Positions 5,916-7,395 of a DNA stretch of 7,395 nucleotides are shown piece by piece; the stretch's first letter is position 1, and each line of letters begins with the position of its first letter. The DNA comes from Clostridiaceae bacterium (lineage in GTDB: Bacteria > Bacillota > Clostridia > Lutisporales > Lutisporaceae), in assembly GCA_028697435.1 (NCBI GenBank), contig JAQVFD010000096.1:1-7395 (forward strand), in the 5' to 3' direction. A program made the translations under genes and the position numbers. Below the pieces are notes generated by a model. The model made no database searches, was not told the origin of the DNA, and saw only the letters and a program-made list of their open reading frames with translations.

Positions 5916-5934
5916 TCTATTTCTTTATTCGTCT

Positions 5935-5963
5935 ATTATAATGTAGTGCTTTCATGATGTCAA
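5935..5963 (-). promoter_or_regulatory. Consensus sigma-A promoter of greA-lysS
   Basis: On the minus strand TTGACA (5963-5958), exactly 17 nt, then TATAAT (5940-5935): both boxes and the spacing match the consensus fully. The expected start is near 5928, giving a leader of about 200 nt before the greA TTG codon. This implies strong basal transcription of greA-lysS, and the long leader leaves room for control after initiation. Confidence 0.9.
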
Positions 5964-5981
5964 GTATTAGTAAAAGTCACC

Positions 5982-6011
5982 AAAACAAGCAAAGAATAAC
6001 ATGCTTTTGCT
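5982..6011 (-). terminator. Weak terminator-like hairpin after the 280-residue gene
   Basis: On the minus strand AGCAAAAG, a 9-nt loop and CTTTGCT form a 7-bp stem with one bulged A, followed by TGTTTTGG. It begins 1 nt after the stop codon of the upstream gene. The stem is AT-rich and the T-run is interrupted, so termination is probably incomplete. It sits just before the greA promoter, which is a sensible place for one. Confidence 0.35.
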
Positions 6012-6012
6012 C

Positions 6013-6855
6013 CTATCCCTTATGCAACATAATGTAAGGGAATCTTCTTATAAAGTCTATGGTATTCTTTTCTCTGTAAAAGTGCTTCAGTATCCCGAGT
6101 AATTCATCGTTAAGGCATATAATGCCGTTATCTCTGCTGAAGCCTTCCAGCCTTTCATACCATAAAAGTACACTTTCAATAATAAAAAAATCCCCTGATA
6201 TAGTACTTTTACCAATCAATATTTTGCCGCTTAGCTTCCCTTTGTATTCTTCTAAATTTACACTGCCATCGGTTACAATAATTTCGCATTGCGTAATTGC
6301 TCTGTCAAGATCCTTGGTAAATACCGCCGATATTCCCCTATCCAGCATAAGCTTTTCAAAAATTGTCTTTTTAATGTTATTATTCATTTCGTCATGTTCA
6401 TAAATGAAAACTCCTGATGCTTCCTCCAACATTGCGCTTATATGACCATAACCATATGACTTCCCAATAAAGCACATGTTTTTATTCAATAGATTAGAGT
6501 TTCTCTCAAGGGAAAGCTTAATAAGAGCAGCCAAACTTTTTATTCCTCTGATTTCATCAAGGTCTCCCCTTCCTATTCGGTTCTCTATATGTTCAAGACC
6601 GCTTTCCAGGTAATATTCAATATTCTTTCCTATGAAGAAGCTGATATTGTTCTCCATGCACAAGCTGTAGAGGGATTTCCCTACCCTTATGTTATCCGGG
6701 GCATACTTCATAACCGGACATTCTATAACATATACCTTAACGATGTCTCCCTCATTATTGGTATTTATAATTTGATTTACAAGGGGTTTAACAAAAAACT
6801 TCAATATTTTCGGGAGAGTGCTTCTTTTAAAAACTACTATTGCTGCATTATTCAT
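6013..6855 (-). CDS. Unrecognised conserved-looking clostridial protein, partner of the upstream dehydrogenase-like gene
   Basis: I do not recognise this family. The frame is open from an ATG at 6912, but that codon has no ribosome site. The ATG at 6855 has GGAGGG 6-8 nt upstream, giving 280 residues. The N-terminal half (1-120) alternates beta and helix, with AAIVVFKRS and VKVYVIECPVMKYAP. The C-terminal half looks Rossmann-like: a strand and glycine turn NMCFIGKSYGYGHISAMLEE (126-145), then CEIIVTDGSVNLEEY (190-204) and GKILIGKS (210-217), where a shikimate-dehydrogenase-like fold has its nucleotide side. No signal peptide or transmembrane segment is seen. It follows the quinate-dehydrogenase-like gene by 74 nt with no terminator, so the two are probably co-transcribed and may work together. 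A function would be a guess. Confidence 0.7.
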   Translation of the reverse strand: MNNAAIVVFKRSTLPKILKFFVKPLVNQIINTNNEGDIVKVYVIECPVMKYAPDNIRVGKSLYSLCMENNISFFIGKNIEYYLESGLEHIENRIGRGDLDEIRGIKSLAALIKLSLERNSNLLNKNMCFIGKSYGYGHISAMLEEASGVFIYEHDEMNNNIKKTIFEKLMLDRGISAVFTKDLDRAITQCEIIVTDGSVNLEEYKGKLSGKILIGKSTISGDFFIIESVLLWYERLEGFSRDNGIICLNDELLGILKHFYREKNTIDFIRRFPYIMLHKG

Positions 6856-6929
6856 AGCACTCCCTCCGAATGTATTGAAATTAATCTGAAAACCGTCAGG
6901 TGATTTCCTCATATTATAATATTAACAGT

Positions 6930-7395
6930 CTATCTAATATATGCTTCCTTATGCAATTCTCCATTTTCAAATTGCTCCACCCGTGGTTTGAAGTCTATAT
7001 CCTTCAGCATAGCCAAGTAATCCTCCGAGGTTATATCATCAATACTCTTGCCTATCAGAGCTACCAGCACCGCCTCAATAACGTTGGTGCCAAAGGAACG
7101 CCCCCCTAAATTCGGCGTGGATGTAACCAAGGTACGTATCCCACATTTTTTAAGCCACTCAATATCTTCACCGGTCACAGTATTGGTAACGACCATTTTT
7201 CCCTGCATTCCACCGGGCATATACTGCCTTAGATAGTGAAAATCTCCTGCAATAATATCAGCTTCATAGAAGTATTTGTCAATTTTACCTGCCCTGCTGA
7301 TTCCATTGTTCTGCTCCTTTCCGGTTGGATACAGCATTTCAAATGGAAGACGGCAAACAATGGGGGCAATAATGCCGGCTATTTTGTCCAACATC
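6930..7395 (-). CDS. C-terminal part of a protein annotated in clostridia as quinate/shikimate 5-dehydrogenase-like
   Basis: The gene is cut by the window edge; about 155 C-terminal codons ending in TAG are visible and the start is outside. Distinctive stretches are LPFEMLYPTGKEQ, FYEADIIAGDFHYLRQYMPG, GKMVVTNTVTGEDIEWL and NLGGRSFGTNVIEAVLVALI. From memory these match a clostridial family of about 300 residues called 'quinate 5-dehydrogenase'. That name may rest on distant similarity to the shikimate dehydrogenase fold, and the reaction is not established by anything visible here. The region with the usual nucleotide-binding glycine motif would lie outside the window. It precedes the 280-residue gene on the same strand. 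Confidence 0.65.
   Translation of the reverse strand, partial: MLDKIAGIIAPIVCRLPFEMLYPTGKEQNNGISRAGKIDKYFYEADIIAGDFHYLRQYMPGGMQGKMVVTNTVTGEDIEWLKKCGIRTLVTSTPNLGGRSFGTNVIEAVLVALIGKSIDDITSEDYLAMLKDIDFKPRVEQFENGELHKEAYIR

Noticed and set aside
5729..5934. T-box or lysine riboswitch in the greA-lysS leader
   Set aside because: I see no T-box GGGTGGNACCGCG-type element, specifier loop or lysine-riboswitch core.
6856..6912. ATG start giving a 19-residue longer form of the 280-residue protein
   Set aside because: There is no ribosome site before it, while GGAGGG lies properly before the ATG at 6855.
6913..6918. TATAAT just upstream of the 280-residue gene
   Set aside because: No acceptable -35 box lies 16-18 nt upstream, and the area is generally AT-rich.

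Overview
The window looks like chromosomal DNA from a low-GC Gram-positive bacterium, most likely a member of the Clostridia. The reasons are the AT-rich composition, strong GGAGG-type ribosome binding sites, two probable TTG starts, a textbook sigma-A promoter, a U-tailed terminator and an adjacent greA-lysS pair. I cannot name the genus. Every gene I can support lies on the minus strand, so transcription runs from high to low coordinates. I see no tRNA, rRNA, CRISPR array, transposase or phage gene.

In transcription order: (1) At 7395-6013 is the C-terminal part of a protein resembling those annotated in clostridia as 'quinate 5-dehydrogenase', followed by an unrecognised 280-residue protein and a weak terminator-like hairpin. 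(2) At 5963-3670 is a consensus promoter, then a leader of about 200 nt holding a possible 14-codon leader peptide and two hairpins, then greA (transcript cleavage factor), lysS (class II lysyl-tRNA synthetase) and a clear intrinsic terminator. (3) At 3638-2053 is a candidate promoter, a class I SAM-dependent methyltransferase, a 27-codon small ORF with a Thr-Leu-Gly-Cys-Cys-Gly motif and a helical-repeat (HEAT-like) protein, all closely spaced. (4) At 2041-117 is a candidate promoter, an EamA-type (DMT superfamily) transporter whose start lies beside a run of eight G, and an AraC-family regulator with a GyrI-like ligand-binding domain. (5) At 1-27 is a perfect inverted repeat against the window edge.

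The greA-lysS unit is housekeeping. The transporter-regulator pair suggests a small export system controlled by a ligand-sensing activator. The methyltransferase, small ORF and HEAT-like protein look like one transcription unit of unknown purpose.

The observations most worth checking are the structured greA leader with its overlapping uORF (compare the enterobacterial greA leader RNA, GraL), the 27-codon Cys-Cys ORF, the G8 tract that controls whether an upstream ATG is in frame with the transporter, and the strong internal start that could release the sensor domain of the AraC regulator. None of these amounts to proof of a new system.
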